Notes: generated by a model from the letters alone, not told the origin. DNA of 54,343 nucleotides from UBA2365 sp964594045 (GCA_964594045.1 CAZQKR010000025.1:1-54343); one strand, 5' to 3'. Counted from the first letter of the stretch, positions 1 through 8,417 are shown. Numbers and translations: made by a program.

Positions 1-118
1 ACATATAATTATTTTTTATATATACAAATTTCTGGCCTGCGAAAGGTCAGTTAATTAAGTATAATCATTTCGAATTATTAAATTGATTTAGGATATTTAA
101 GAAATCAATTCTTAAAGT

Positions 119-150
119 AAGGAGCAGGGAATTATCCTGCTCCTTTTTTT
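119..150 (+). terminator. Rho-independent terminator
   Basis: A perfect 10-bp stem (119-128 pairing with 136-145, GC-rich centre) has a 7-nt loop and runs into seven T residues. The T-run lies on the plus strand, so it best fits a gene ending to the left of the window. It also sits only 10-40 bp past the stop of the minus-strand lipoprotein and may serve both directions. Bases 1-118 are AT-rich with no recognisable coding sequence. Confidence 0.7.
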
Positions 151-160
151 AATTCAAAAA

Positions 161-859
161 TTAAAATTCCAATGAAGCACAATTATCAAAGCATTCAGAA
201 GATTGTAATGCGTTTGGCGGGCATGTTTGGGTTGGTTGCAATGGACATGAACCAATACTTACAATATCACCTTCATGAGCCAGATACCATTCCCCCTTTA
301 AATTCCTTAACCAAAGATTCGTTTTCTGACAGCAGATTTCACCACAATCAAGTAAATTAAAATCACATACATACTTGCATGCTCCAATATTGTATTCAAA
401 TTCAGCGACACCCCAGGTACTTACTGGTGTAGAATTCAACAAGTTTTGCGTCACCACTTGCCACACTTGCTGGTTGAAATTCGTAATAAACTGTTGTTCA
501 GTTCCACTTAAAACAGCCCAACGCCAATCGTTTGTAAATCTTTCACAACCTATTGCGATACTGTAGCGAAAGTCTCCCACGTGCAATCTGTTGGCATTAG
601 TTCCCAAGCAGGCATAATAGTCAATACTTACGTTAAAAACGCATTCAGGATAATCAGGAATCTGAATATTCCAGGTATATGTACCAGATTGGCATGGAAA
701 TGGTTGTGGTTCCAAGCAAGATTGCCCCAATCCAGTACTTCTGGCTTCCACTTTAAGTTCATTCTGATTTAGAGTATTTGTATCAATCTCTTTTTTTTGA
801 CACTGTAAAAAGACAATCACACCAATGATTGCAACGATAAAATAATAAAATTTTTTCAT
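161..859 (-). CDS. Cysteine-rich predicted lipoprotein, function unknown
   Basis: The 232-residue product begins with a short basic/hydrophobic signal (MKKFYYFIVAIIGVIVFLQC), so Cys20 is a plausible lipidation site and the protein should be anchored in the outer membrane or periplasm. The remainder contains 14 further cysteines, an even number that would suit disulfide bonding in the oxidising envelope, including a CxxxC and an adjacent CC pair around residues 170-178. Trp, Tyr and Asn are frequent, giving a beta-rich look. I do not recognise a family. It stands alone on its strand, with the FTCD terminator more than 350 bp upstream, so it probably has its own promoter. Start chosen because the signal peptide begins at this ATG. 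Confidence 0.75.
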   Translation of the reverse strand: MKKFYYFIVAIIGVIVFLQCQKKEIDTNTLNQNELKVEARSTGLGQSCLEPQPFPCQSGTYTWNIQIPDYPECVFNVSIDYYACLGTNANRLHVGDFRYSIAIGCERFTNDWRWAVLSGTEQQFITNFNQQVWQVVTQNLLNSTPVSTWGVAEFEYNIGACKYVCDFNLLDCGEICCQKTNLWLRNLKGEWYLAHEGDIVSIGSCPLQPTQTCPPNALQSSECFDNCASLEF

Positions 860-990
860 TTTATTAAATTTTTTGATTTAAAAAAAGTTATCAACCTGTT
901 TCAAACCAAAACTCTGATAAAAAGGTGGATCCTGACGCAACCTGCGGCATCTTGAGTTGAACCTTTCATAAAACTTTTTGAATAAATGGG

Positions 991-1020
991 GATCGTAGGA
1001 TCGTAGGATCGTAGGATCGT
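991..1020. repeat. Short tandem repeat, GATCGTAG x 3.75
   Basis: Three exact copies of the octamer GATCGTAG are followed by GATCGT and then diverge. Such perfect short repeats are prone to slippage. The unit contains GATC. It lies between two minus-strand genes and is not in a supported coding sequence. Confidence 0.9.
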
Positions 1021-1224
1021 TGGCAGAAATATCACTTATTAATGTAGTCATTTGCTGATTTAAGCTACTAATATACAATTTTTTACATTAATTGTCAAGT
1101 TATTTTTCAACTTTTGAGATTAAAAAAGGTGTTTCAAACTAAGTATAAATTGGAACCACAATTCTGTGATACATTTGAGATCATCATCAGATCGGTTTAT
1201 TTTTGAAATCATGTAGAAGGTTAG

Positions 1225-1264
1225 AAAATAAAAAACCCGGCTATGGGATGATTCCATGCCGGGT
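1225..1264 (-). terminator. Terminator of the FTCD gene
   Basis: The stem pairs CCCGGC (1236 onward) with GCCGGG (ending 1263) and is extended inward by ATGG/CCAT with a one-base bulge. An A-rich run at 1225-1235 becomes the U-tract on the minus strand. It lies 34 bp beyond the FTCD stop codon. Confidence 0.75.
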
Positions 1265-1297
1265 GACGTAATAATAGATCTGTATTATACTTACTTT

Positions 1298-2992
1298 CTA
1301 AATGCCGATCTTAGCTTTGACCGCATCCATGATCTCCTGTTCTTTTTTGACCGCATTCTCCAGCATTGCATTGGCCCTGGACTGCATATCATGTACAAAA
1401 TCAGGGTCTTTCAAGCCCATGCAGTTGATCATAACATTGAGATAAGCGCCATATACGGCGGTTTTTGCGCAAAGAACGCCCACTCCGGCATCTGAAACAG
1501 AATTGGGATTGCCGTTGGCAGCCATTTCCTCCAATACCTCAAAACTTTTCCAGGCTGTTTCCATCACCCTGAAAGGCACTTCAATCGCATATTTGGTTGC
1601 CTGTTTCATGGCCTCTGACCGGCTTTTCTTTTCGTCATCCGTTGCCTTGGGCATTCTCACCGCATCGATGATGGCATTGAAAGCACGCGTGTCCTCATCC
1701 ACCAGATACAGCAGCTCTTCTTTCAGGGCCTGACCTTTCGCTGCCCAATCGCTGAAGTACGCCCAGCGATCATCCCAACCAGGTTTATGTGATGACAAAT
1801 TACCCACCATGGCTCCTAATGAAGCGCCTAAAGCACCCACATAAGCCGCTATACTTCCGCCACCGGGAGCCGGACTTTCGGAAGCCGTCGCATCTGCAAA
1901 TGCCTCCAGATCTTTGGAAACCAGCATTTTTTGTGAAGGGTCTTCCAACAGGTATTCGATCACTCTTTCTCTTGGATTGAAAGGCGCCAGTTCGTCCAGG
2001 CCTAATGATTTGACGGCGATATGAATAAGCTCGGATTCTGACACGCCTACTGATCTTTCCTGCTTTTCAAGAAAATACTTTCCGGCATCTGTCAGTACTT
2101 TTTTAGGGACCAAACCAACCAGTTCACTGCCTGTAACCCTAATTCCACGTGAAGTCGCACTTTTCACCGCCTCATCAAAAGCGATGTGCAGCGGGGTGAT
2201 CTCTATATTGGTCAGGTTCATCGAAACCTGTGCGATCCCGTATTCTTCAATATACCAACCGATGGCTTTCACTGACTTCAGTACGCCGGGCTGACGTTTG
2301 GGTTCGCCGTTTTCGTCCAGGATCACTTTGCCGGTCACCGGATCGCCTTCTCTCAGGATGCGTCCGTTTTCCCTCAGGTCAAAAGCGATGGAATTGGCTC
2401 TGCGCGTGGAAGTGGTGTTGAGATTGATATTATAGGCAACCAAAAAATCTCTTGCTCCGATCACAGTAGCTCCTGATCTTGGATTGAATACTGCTTTGCC
2501 GAAATCCGGTTGCCAGTTTGGATCTTCCAGTTTTTTTGCCAGTCCTTCATATTCTCCTGCGCGAATGGTCGCCAGGTTTTTCCGGTCGGGTTTCTGAGCG
2601 GCCTCCTCATAACAAAAGACCGGGATACCGAGTTCTTCCCCGACCCTTTTGGCTAATTGCAAGGCATATTTTACCACTTCTTCCATCGAAATACCGGAAA
2701 TCGGGATCAGCGGGCAAACATCTGTTGCGCCCATACGCGGATGTTCTCCGGAGTGTCTGGACATATCGATCACTTCGCCTGCTTTTTTGATGGCGCGAAA
2801 AGCTGCTTCGATCACCTGTTCAGGTTCGCCCACAAAGGTCACTACGGTTCTGTTAGTCGCCTTTCCCGGATCCACATTGAGCAATTTGACACCTTCAACG
2901 GTTTTGATCTCATCGGTGATCTGCGCGATGATGTTCATATCTCTGCCTTCGCTGAAATTCGGTACGCATTCTATCAATCTGTTTGCTGCCAT
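1298..2992 (-). CDS. ftcD: Bifunctional glutamate formimidoyltransferase / formimidoyltetrahydrofolate cyclodeaminase
   Basis: The 564-residue protein matches the animal-type FTCD fusion. It moves the formimino group from formiminoglutamate (histidine breakdown) to tetrahydrofolate, then cyclises the product to 5,10-methenyl-THF with release of ammonia. The transferase part spans about residues 1-335: CVPNFSEGRD is at 9-18 and the GEHPRMGATD segment at 82-91 carries the likely catalytic His84. The cyclodeaminase part spans about 355-564, with the PAPGGGS glycine-rich motif at 374-380. Length agrees with full fusion enzymes; nothing is missing. It is expected to be cytoplasmic and to channel the polyglutamylated folate intermediate. 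No hutH, hutU or hutI lies in the window, so the rest of the pathway must be elsewhere. Confidence 0.95.
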   Translation of the reverse strand: MAANRLIECVPNFSEGRDMNIIAQITDEIKTVEGVKLLNVDPGKATNRTVVTFVGEPEQVIEAAFRAIKKAGEVIDMSRHSGEHPRMGATDVCPLIPISGISMEEVVKYALQLAKRVGEELGIPVFCYEEAAQKPDRKNLATIRAGEYEGLAKKLEDPNWQPDFGKAVFNPRSGATVIGARDFLVAYNINLNTTSTRRANSIAFDLRENGRILREGDPVTGKVILDENGEPKRQPGVLKSVKAIGWYIEEYGIAQVSMNLTNIEITPLHIAFDEAVKSATSRGIRVTGSELVGLVPKKVLTDAGKYFLEKQERSVGVSESELIHIAVKSLGLDELAPFNPRERVIEYLLEDPSQKMLVSKDLEAFADATASESPAPGGGSIAAYVGALGASLGAMVGNLSSHKPGWDDRWAYFSDWAAKGQALKEELLYLVDEDTRAFNAIIDAVRMPKATDDEKKSRSEAMKQATKYAIEVPFRVMETAWKSFEVLEEMAANGNPNSVSDAGVGVLCAKTAVYGAYLNVMINCMGLKDPDFVHDMQSRANAMLENAVKKEQEIMDAVKAKIGI

Positions 2993-3185
2993 ATTTTTAG
3001 TTTATATGTTTGATAAATGGAACATTTCCGGCTTAAAACCCGGATTTGGCCTGCAAAAATACGTAAATAGCCCTGATTAGGCTATAGCAAAGGAACAAAT
3101 TTATATGCAATTTTAGCGATTCGTCTTCGGCGATCAATTCAATTAAACTTATTTCCGTATAATGCGATATAAATAATAAATATCA

Positions 3186-3193
3186 TACTTTTG
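3186..3193 (+). promoter_or_regulatory. Candidate -7 box, TACTTTTG
   Basis: An exact match to the Bacteroidota TAnnTTTG -7 element lies 20 bp before the ATG at 3214. No clear TTTG is present at the -33 distance. The position favours the ATG at 3214 over the upstream TTG at 3205. Confidence 0.4.
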
Positions 3194-3213
3194 AAAATCA
3201 AAAATTGAATATT

Positions 3214-4005
3214 ATGCCATATGTGATCAGCTTATTTATCGTTTTTTTCCTTTCCTGTGGACAAAAAAGTGGTGAGATCAAGGTATTTAACCAGAATATA
3301 TTGACCGAATCCAAAACAATCGTAGCAGAAAATGATGGTTCTCCAATAAACACTTGCTGGAAAGGCATGCTCGGTGGTAAAATCCCGGTTTTTATACATT
3401 ATCAGCAGATTGGGGATCTGGTCGTGGGAGAGATCACCTATCTCAAAACCAAAAAAAAGACACCCATCCGTCTGATAGGTGAGTTGCATAACGGTGATTT
3501 CTTCCGGCTTCAGGAATATGACGCCAAAGGCAATATTACCGGGATCATCGAAGCAAGGATTCAAGGAGGCAAGTTTACAGGCAACTGGATTGCGCCTGTG
3601 ACTCAGAAAGAGCTGGCTTTCAAATTGGCTTCATCAGACAGCCTGATCTCAACACCAGACATTAAGATCAGACCAAACGAAGTTTTTGGAACGTATGTCT
3701 ATGCTTATGGCGAAGAAGGTTACAGCGGCCAACTGGAAATTACCGGATCAGATAGCGGACAGGCGGATTTCTACCTGATCTCCCTGACCAGTCTGAATAT
3801 GGGACCGAACATAGCTGAAATAGAACGGGACAAAGTGAAGTTAAAAGGCGATTATTTCGAATATCTGATCCCATACAGTGAAAATTGTTCGATCCGGGTG
3901 GATTTTTACCGGGAATTTGCCAGGGTTCGCTTTACCAATGGCGATTGTCCGGGACAATTCGGACATAACGCCACTGTTGAAGGTATTTTTGCCAGGGTAA
4001 AATAA
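3214..4005 (+). CDS. Predicted lipoprotein, function unknown
   Basis: 263 residues from the ATG; the frame can be opened by a TTG at 3205, but ATG is preferred because the -7-like box sits immediately upstream. The N-terminus is hydrophobic and ends FFLSC, a plausible lipobox, although it lacks the usual early lysine or arginine. The mature part is beta-rich with repeated 'GxixGxwxxP' phrases (for example GGKFTGNWIAP), reminiscent of small beta-barrel or lipocalin-like lipoproteins of Bacteroidota. I recognise no named family. The next gene starts about 110 bp downstream on the same strand and encodes another lipoprotein, so they may be expressed together. Confidence 0.7.
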   Translation: MPYVISLFIVFFLSCGQKSGEIKVFNQNILTESKTIVAENDGSPINTCWKGMLGGKIPVFIHYQQIGDLVVGEITYLKTKKKTPIRLIGELHNGDFFRLQEYDAKGNITGIIEARIQGGKFTGNWIAPVTQKELAFKLASSDSLISTPDIKIRPNEVFGTYVYAYGEEGYSGQLEITGSDSGQADFYLISLTSLNMGPNIAEIERDKVKLKGDYFEYLIPYSENCSIRVDFYREFARVRFTNGDCPGQFGHNATVEGIFARVK

Positions 4006-4115
4006 TTAAAAGGGAATTTTATACCATCAAATCCGTTTATAAACTGAGCATATACCAAAACAATACACGGAACCGTTTGTTAGTTTTAACATTGAAGGAA
4101 AGCTCCTTAAAAGGA

Positions 4116-4646
4116 ATGAGAAAAGGGTTCATTTATATTATTTTGATTGTCTTTATGGCACTTTTCACCTACTCCTGTGAAAAAGAGCAGGTGAGTTTTT
4201 ACATTCACCAGGAACACGATTTTGAGATCCGGGCCGGTTTAAATACCATTGAAACCCATTTTTTCGTTTTCCGGAATATTAAAAATACATTGCCACAGGA
4301 ATTATACAGCCAGGGATTGAGTTTTGATGATGTCAAGCAGGTTTATGCAGGAAAAGGGTTGATCCAGCCTGTTTTTGATGATTTTCAGTACGGTGATATT
4401 CGCGAAGTTTCAATCTGGGTCGTGTCCACCGTTGATCCGTCCATCAGGCATGAAATTTATTACCTGGACCAGATCCCATACAGCATGCGCGGAGAGATGA
4501 GATTGCTGTCCGGCATAGCCAATCTGAAAGAATTCCTGAGCCTGCATTCCACATATAATTTGGAAATACAAATAAAATTTAGAAACTTTGTCCCCGCGAA
4601 TACATTGAATCGCTTGACTTATAGTTTTGCAATCTTTTTGAATTGA
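4116..4646 (+). CDS. Predicted lipoprotein, function unknown
   Basis: 176 residues from the ATG at 4116. The frame extends to a TTG at 4077, but the signal MRKGFIYIILIVFMALFTYSC begins at the ATG, so the longer start is rejected. Cys21 is the likely lipid-anchored residue. The mature part has no motif I recognise; it begins with a beta-strand-rich segment and contains a hydrophobic patch in the middle. The stop overlaps the neighbourhood of the next gene (ATG three bases later), pointing to translational coupling with the small protein at 4649 and perhaps with the phosphopantetheinyl transferase. Confidence 0.7.
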   Translation: MRKGFIYIILIVFMALFTYSCEKEQVSFYIHQEHDFEIRAGLNTIETHFFVFRNIKNTLPQELYSQGLSFDDVKQVYAGKGLIQPVFDDFQYGDIREVSIWVVSTVDPSIRHEIYYLDQIPYSMRGEMRLLSGIANLKEFLSLHSTYNLEIQIKFRNFVPANTLNRLTYSFAIFLN

Positions 4647-4648
4647 TC

Positions 4649-4945
4649 ATGGACAAACACTTTTTAATTGAACTGGACTATTATGATCCTGAGATTCAGG
4701 AGGCTTTTGCCTATGATGAAAAAGTGGATCAGATCATAGCGGAACTGAAGAAAACCAACAGGGTGGTGTCCATTTCCATCTCTGAGGAACAGGCGGTCAT
4801 GTGGATCGTCATGAAGGCAAGTTCTGAAAGCGATCTTGAATTCGCACTGGATTCACTCAAACTCCCGGAGGTGAGCAGCTATGACTTTTACCTGCTGGAT
4901 TACCATGTTTCCATAAACACTTACGAATCCTATTCGTTGAATTGA
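4649..4945 (+). CDS. Small cytoplasmic protein, possible alpha/beta-barrel dimer fold
   Basis: 98 residues with no signal peptide. The pattern is beta (FLIELDYYD), long helix (AFAYDEKVDQIIAELKK), two strands (VVSISISEEQAVMWIVMKA), helix (ESDLEFALDSL) and strand (YDFYLLDYHV). This order resembles the muconolactone-isomerase/YCII type ferredoxin-like dimers, but that is a fold guess and no catalytic residue supports a function. ATG at 4649 is chosen over the TTG at 4643. It begins three bases after the preceding lipoprotein and ends five bases before the phosphopantetheinyl transferase, so the three are probably one transcript. Confidence 0.7.
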   Translation: MDKHFLIELDYYDPEIQEAFAYDEKVDQIIAELKKTNRVVSISISEEQAVMWIVMKASSESDLEFALDSLKLPEVSSYDFYLLDYHVSINTYESYSLN

Positions 4946-4949
4946 TCAA

Positions 4950-5588
4950 ATGCCTGTATTTCAATCACTTTCAGAAAAGAATGTTTACAGTTGCACCGTG
5001 TACAATCTTACTGAATCTGTTGATTTTTTCCTGGAAAGAATGAATTTTTCTCGTGAAGAAAGCGCTGAACTGAATGCGATCAGCCATCCTTCAAAACAGC
5101 TGGGATCGGTTGCAACGCGGTACGCGCTGCATCTGGCCACAGGCAGTACACACAGGTTGAGCATACAAAAGGACGCTTTTGGCAAGCCATTCCTGCAGGA
5201 TGATCAGAGATACATTTCATTGAGCCATACAGATGGATTCGTGGCTGCAATGGTCAGTCCGTTTCCGTGCGGGATCGATATCCAGCGTTTTGATCCCAGA
5301 TTGACCAGGCTGGCAGGCAGGTTTTTGAGTGAAAAAGAAATGAGTTCAGCAGCTGATCATGATCTTGAATTTCTGACAATTTGCTGGTCGATCAAGGAAG
5401 CAGCCTACAAGGCATACGGTAAAAAGAAACTTGAATTCAGGGAAGATATATCGATCCTCGATCTGAACTTTATTAAAGACACCTGGGAAAGCCGGGTTCA
5501 GGTACTGAAAGCACATGAACATCATACATACAAAGTGAAAGGCTGGACACAAAAAAGTTTTGTCCTGGCTATTTGCCTGGAATTATAG
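4950..5588 (+). CDS. 4'-phosphopantetheinyl transferase, Sfp type
   Basis: 212 residues. The enzyme transfers the phosphopantetheine arm of CoA to a serine of acyl or peptidyl carrier proteins. The signature motifs are clear: SHT at 92-94, GIDIQ at 108-112 (Asp110 binds Mg) and WSIKEAAYKAYGK at 146-158 (Glu150 is the second Mg ligand). The length fits the Sfp superfamily rather than the 120-residue AcpS type. Since no AcpS or carrier protein is in the window, it could serve either fatty-acid ACP or a secondary-metabolite pathway. It starts five bases after the previous small gene. Confidence 0.9.
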   Translation: MPVFQSLSEKNVYSCTVYNLTESVDFFLERMNFSREESAELNAISHPSKQLGSVATRYALHLATGSTHRLSIQKDAFGKPFLQDDQRYISLSHTDGFVAAMVSPFPCGIDIQRFDPRLTRLAGRFLSEKEMSSAADHDLEFLTICWSIKEAAYKAYGKKKLEFREDISILDLNFIKDTWESRVQVLKAHEHHTYKVKGWTQKSFVLAICLEL

Positions 5589-5672
5589 TGTCTGTTTTTT
5601 TGTTTGTACTAAAAACTTATCCGGAAACCAAAAAATTCGGACTTTTGTAAAATAATTTTAAAACCGTTTGAT

Positions 5673-6080
5673 ATGAGATCCGTTATTTTATTCCTGTCAT
5701 TTGCTGTGCTGATCTCCTGTAAATCTAAAGTTGCAGAAAACCAGCCGGGTGATCTGCCTGAGGATTTTGAAGTTTTTTATGAACAGTTTCATGTAGACAG
5801 TTTGTATCAGCTGGAACACATTATTTTCCCGTTGGAAGGACATGTCCGGATGATGGAAAACCAGCTTGAGATCATCAATCCGGTTACATGGGAAAAAGAT
5901 GACTGGATCATGCATAAACCATTCAACGATTACGGTGGCACATTCCAAAGGCAGTACCTGATGACCGGAAATACGGTTATTGAAAAAATTTACGACAAGT
6001 CCAGTTTTTTCAAAATGGAAAGGAGATTTGCAAAACTGGGTGGAGATTGGACTTTGATCTATTATGGGGCCAACAATTAA
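5673..6080 (+). CDS. Small lipoprotein, DUF4348-like
   Basis: 135 residues with a lipoprotein signal (MRSVILFLSFAVLISC, Cys16). The mature part starts with an acidic linker and then DFxxFYxxFHxDSxYQxxHIxFPLxG, which resembles the DUF4348 family of Bacteroidota lipoproteins; this is from memory of the pattern and not certain. The end is Trp/Tyr-rich (WTLIYYGANN). The function is unknown. Its stop codon lies inside a strong hairpin (6062-6095), and it is separated from the transferase gene by about 85 bp. Confidence 0.75.
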   Translation: MRSVILFLSFAVLISCKSKVAENQPGDLPEDFEVFYEQFHVDSLYQLEHIIFPLEGHVRMMENQLEIINPVTWEKDDWIMHKPFNDYGGTFQRQYLMTGNTVIEKIYDKSSFFKMERRFAKLGGDWTLIYYGANN

Positions 6081-6095
6081 TTGTTCGCCCCATAA
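6062..6095 (+). terminator. Hairpin spanning the stop codon, terminator-like
   Basis: Arms TTATGGGGC (6062-6070) and GCCCCATAA (6087-6095) pair perfectly. After one C/C mismatch, the inner arms AACAATT/AATTGTT pair with almost no loop. The following sequence is only moderately T-rich, so termination may be weak. The TAA stop of the lipoprotein lies in the inner stem. Confidence 0.45.
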
Positions 6096-6129
6096 GCTAT
6101 TTTAACTGATAATCAGATATTTACCCGAT

Positions 6130-6339
6130 CTAAGCCTGTTTATTCTTGCAGGTATTGATCTTAAATAAGGTGTAGAGCGGACAGAAATTGATCAGACTGG
6201 TGATCAATAAAATGATCGCAAAGATGGCAAGAACGATAGCCAGCGTCCCTGAGATCACTTCAAAATAATACAACAATGCGATGACCAATGCGATGAGCAC
6301 CCTGATCAGTTTGTCGATTTGTCCAACATTTTTCTTCAT
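6130..6339 (-). CDS. DUF2892-type inner-membrane protein
   Basis: 69 residues from the ATG at 6339. The frame continues upstream to 6408, but MKKNVGQIDKLIRVLIAL is the usual start of the family. The protein has two transmembrane helices (about 13-30 and 34-53) and ends with FCPLYTLFKINTCKNK, the conserved 'CPLY' segment of DUF2892 (YgaP-tail like) proteins. Family members are often linked with rhodanese or sulfur metabolism, but nothing nearby supports that here. It is convergent with the preceding lipoprotein. Confidence 0.85.
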   Translation of the reverse strand: MKKNVGQIDKLIRVLIALVIALLYYFEVISGTLAIVLAIFAIILLITSLINFCPLYTLFKINTCKNKQA

Positions 6340-6711
6340 AAGTTTGCTTTTAGTCATTAAGTAAAAAATTGTGAGCAATTTTAAGACCTTATCAAACAAA
6401 TGTAACAAAGATCTGCCAATAATAACAATGAACTGAATATTAATTTACTTTTTTACTCCGGATCATCATTATATGACTGAACTGATCCATGTTTGTAAGA
6501 AAAGTAAGTTTCACATCCAATGGTGAAAAAACCGATGGTATAAATGATGTTTTGAACCACTTTGTTATCCCTGATTGAATAAAAAATACATTAATTATTG
6601 CTTAAAAATCTGAATATGGGCAATTATGCCGGGACGATTTAGGCCAATAGGTATTTTTTTTTGATCTTTGTTGTTGTATTATTGTAAATCGATTTTGATC
6701 AAAAAGCGCGT
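6340..6711. other. Divergent intergenic region
   Basis: 372 bp between the divergent DUF2892 gene and the GGGP-synthase gene. It must hold both promoters. The only weak candidate is GATCTTTG at 6663-6670 for the plus-strand gene (one mismatch to TAnnTTTG, TTTA 21 bp upstream). I see no hairpin or small gene. Confidence 0.5.
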
Positions 6712-7473
6712 ATGAACAACCGGTTATATCAGGATATGATCCAGGCAAAACAGGAGGGCAAAAAAAAATTTGCTGTACTGATAGACCCTGACAAAATGCG
6801 TTTGGATGCTTATGATGAAATTGTACATAGTGCCATTGAGCATAAGGTGGACTATTTCTTCATCGGTGGCAGCCTGATCGTCAACGATGTCCTGGATGAG
6901 GTATTGATTTCCATCCGGAAAAAATGCAATATTCCACTGATATTATTTCCGGGTAATTCACACCAGTTGAGCTACCGGGCAGACGGAATTTTATTTTTGT
7001 CCCTCATTTCAGGGCGGAATGCAGACCTGCTGATCGGAAAGCACGTGATTGCGGCTCCTTTCCTGAAGATGAGTCCTTTGGAAGTTTTGCCAACGGGTTA
7101 CATGCTGATCGATGGCGGCAGGCCCACAACAGTGAGTTATATGAGTAATACCCTGCCGATACCATCCAACAAAAACGACATCGCGCTTACCACTGCACTT
7201 GCGGGGCAATACCTGGGTTTAAAACTGATCTTCCTGGATGCAGGAAGCGGAGCAGACCAACCTGTGTCATCAGGTATGATCAGTGCTGTGAGTTCGGCCA
7301 TTGACATTCCCCTGATCGTTGGTGGCGGGATAAAAACTCCGGAAAAAATCGAAGAAAACCTCCTGGCAGGTGCAGACCTCATTGTGATAGGGGATGCAAT
7401 TGAAAAAAATGCTTCACTTTTACCGGAATTTGCGCAGGTTTTCCAAAGTTTTAACAGTAAAAAACACTTATGA
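6712..7473 (+). CDS. Geranylgeranylglyceryl-phosphate synthase family protein
   Basis: 253 residues, a TIM-barrel prenyltransferase of the GGGPS/PcrB family, which joins a polyprenyl diphosphate to sn-glycerol-1-phosphate. Visible motifs are LIDPDK at 23-28, FFIGGS near 49-54, the phosphate-binding VGGGIKTPEKI around 203-213 and LIVIGDAIEKN close to the C-terminus. Bacteroidota carry GGGPS homologues reported to make true geranylgeranyl ethers, an archaeal-type reaction; which chain length this one uses cannot be read from the sequence. Its ATGA overlap with rsgA implies translational coupling. Confidence 0.9.
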   Translation: MNNRLYQDMIQAKQEGKKKFAVLIDPDKMRLDAYDEIVHSAIEHKVDYFFIGGSLIVNDVLDEVLISIRKKCNIPLILFPGNSHQLSYRADGILFLSLISGRNADLLIGKHVIAAPFLKMSPLEVLPTGYMLIDGGRPTTVSYMSNTLPIPSNKNDIALTTALAGQYLGLKLIFLDAGSGADQPVSSGMISAVSSAIDIPLIVGGGIKTPEKIEENLLAGADLIVIGDAIEKNASLLPEFAQVFQSFNSKKHL

Positions 7474-8417
7474 ATGAAGGTGTTATCCTCAAATCCACAG
7501 GTTCATGGTACCTGGTGGCCAACGAGGCAAATGAGCTGTTTCAATGTACCATCCGGGGAAAGATCCGTTTGGATAAGCTTAAACTGACCAACCCCATTGC
7601 TGTTGGCGATAAGGTTCAGTTTGAGGTGGAGGATGAAAAGGAAAATATCGGCACCATTGTCCGGATCCACACCAGGCAGAATTATGTGGTCAGGCAATCT
7701 CCCAGGAAGAAGCATTTTCTGCACCTGATCGCCTCTAATCTGGACCAGGCATTTTTAGTGGTCACTGTAGTCAAACCAATGCTCAAACAAGGCTTTATTG
7801 ACCGTTTTCTCCTGATGACGGAACCCTACCATATTCCGGTACACATCATATTCAACAAAGCTGACCTGTATTCGCCTGAAGATCTGGAAACCTTTTATTT
7901 TTTTAAAGATATTTATACTAAAATCGGTTATTTTGTACACTTGATTTCAGCAGAAAAAGACCAGGAATTTGAACTGCTTAAAAAGCTGATGTCAGGAAAA
8001 ACCACCCTTTTTGCCGGCCAGAGCGGAGTGGGAAAAAGCACCATCATCAACCGCATTCAACCTGATCTGGAGCAAAAAACGTCAGAAGTATCTGACAAAA
8101 CAGAAAAGGGAAAGCACACAACAACATTTGCACAGATGTTTCCGCTTGACTTTGGGGGTTACATCATCGATACACCAGGCATAAAAAACCTTTCGTTCAG
8201 CAATCTGGAAGTGATGGATGTGGCTCATAATTTCATCGAATTTTTCAGGATCTCCGGAGATTGCAGGTTTCAGAACTGTACCCACCGGAATGAACCGGCC
8301 TGTGCCGTAAAAGCTGCAGTTGACCAGAATGAGATCTCCGTTTACCGGTACAGTACCTACCTGCAAATTTTGGAAGAAATTGAGGATCAGAATTATTGGG
8401 AAAGGCACCAGATGTAA
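7470..8417 (+). CDS. rsgA: Ribosome small-subunit GTPase RsgA
   Basis: 315 residues with the circularly permuted GTPase order that defines RsgA/YjeQ: an N-terminal OB fold (about 1-75), then G4 (NKAD, 129-132), G5 (SAE, 160-162), G1 (GQSGVGKST, 183-191), a G2 region (HTTT, 216-219) and G3 (DTPG, 234-237). The C-terminal zinc knuckle has Cys265, Cys270, His272 and Cys278. It acts in the late maturation of the 30S subunit. The start codon overlaps the stop of the GGGP-synthase gene by four bases (ATGA). Confidence 0.97.
   Translation: MNEGVILKSTGSWYLVANEANELFQCTIRGKIRLDKLKLTNPIAVGDKVQFEVEDEKENIGTIVRIHTRQNYVVRQSPRKKHFLHLIASNLDQAFLVVTVVKPMLKQGFIDRFLLMTEPYHIPVHIIFNKADLYSPEDLETFYFFKDIYTKIGYFVHLISAEKDQEFELLKKLMSGKTTLFAGQSGVGKSTIINRIQPDLEQKTSEVSDKTEKGKHTTTFAQMFPLDFGGYIIDTPGIKNLSFSNLEVMDVAHNFIEFFRISGDCRFQNCTHRNEPACAVKAAVDQNEISVYRYSTYLQILEEIEDQNYWERHQM

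Larger units (their letters stand above)
860..1297. other. Intergenic region with 8-bp repeats and a terminator
   Basis: This 438-bp gap holds the GATCGTAG tandem repeat (991-1020) and the terminator of the FTCD gene (1225-1264). A 66-codon minus-strand reading frame at 878-1078 runs through the repeat but has no family resemblance or clear ribosome binding site. Otherwise the stretch is AT-rich and featureless. Confidence 0.6.

Noticed and set aside
878..1078. 66-codon minus-strand reading frame
   Set aside because: It runs through a simple octamer repeat, has no family resemblance, no clear ribosome binding site and no conserved feature.
1298..2992. Expected histidine-utilisation operon around ftcD
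   Set aside because: Neighbouring genes are lipoproteins of unknown function; no hutH, hutU or hutI is present.
2649..3080. 143-codon plus-strand frame opposite ftcD
   Set aside because: Entirely antisense to the conserved start of FTCD; explained as a shadow of codon usage.
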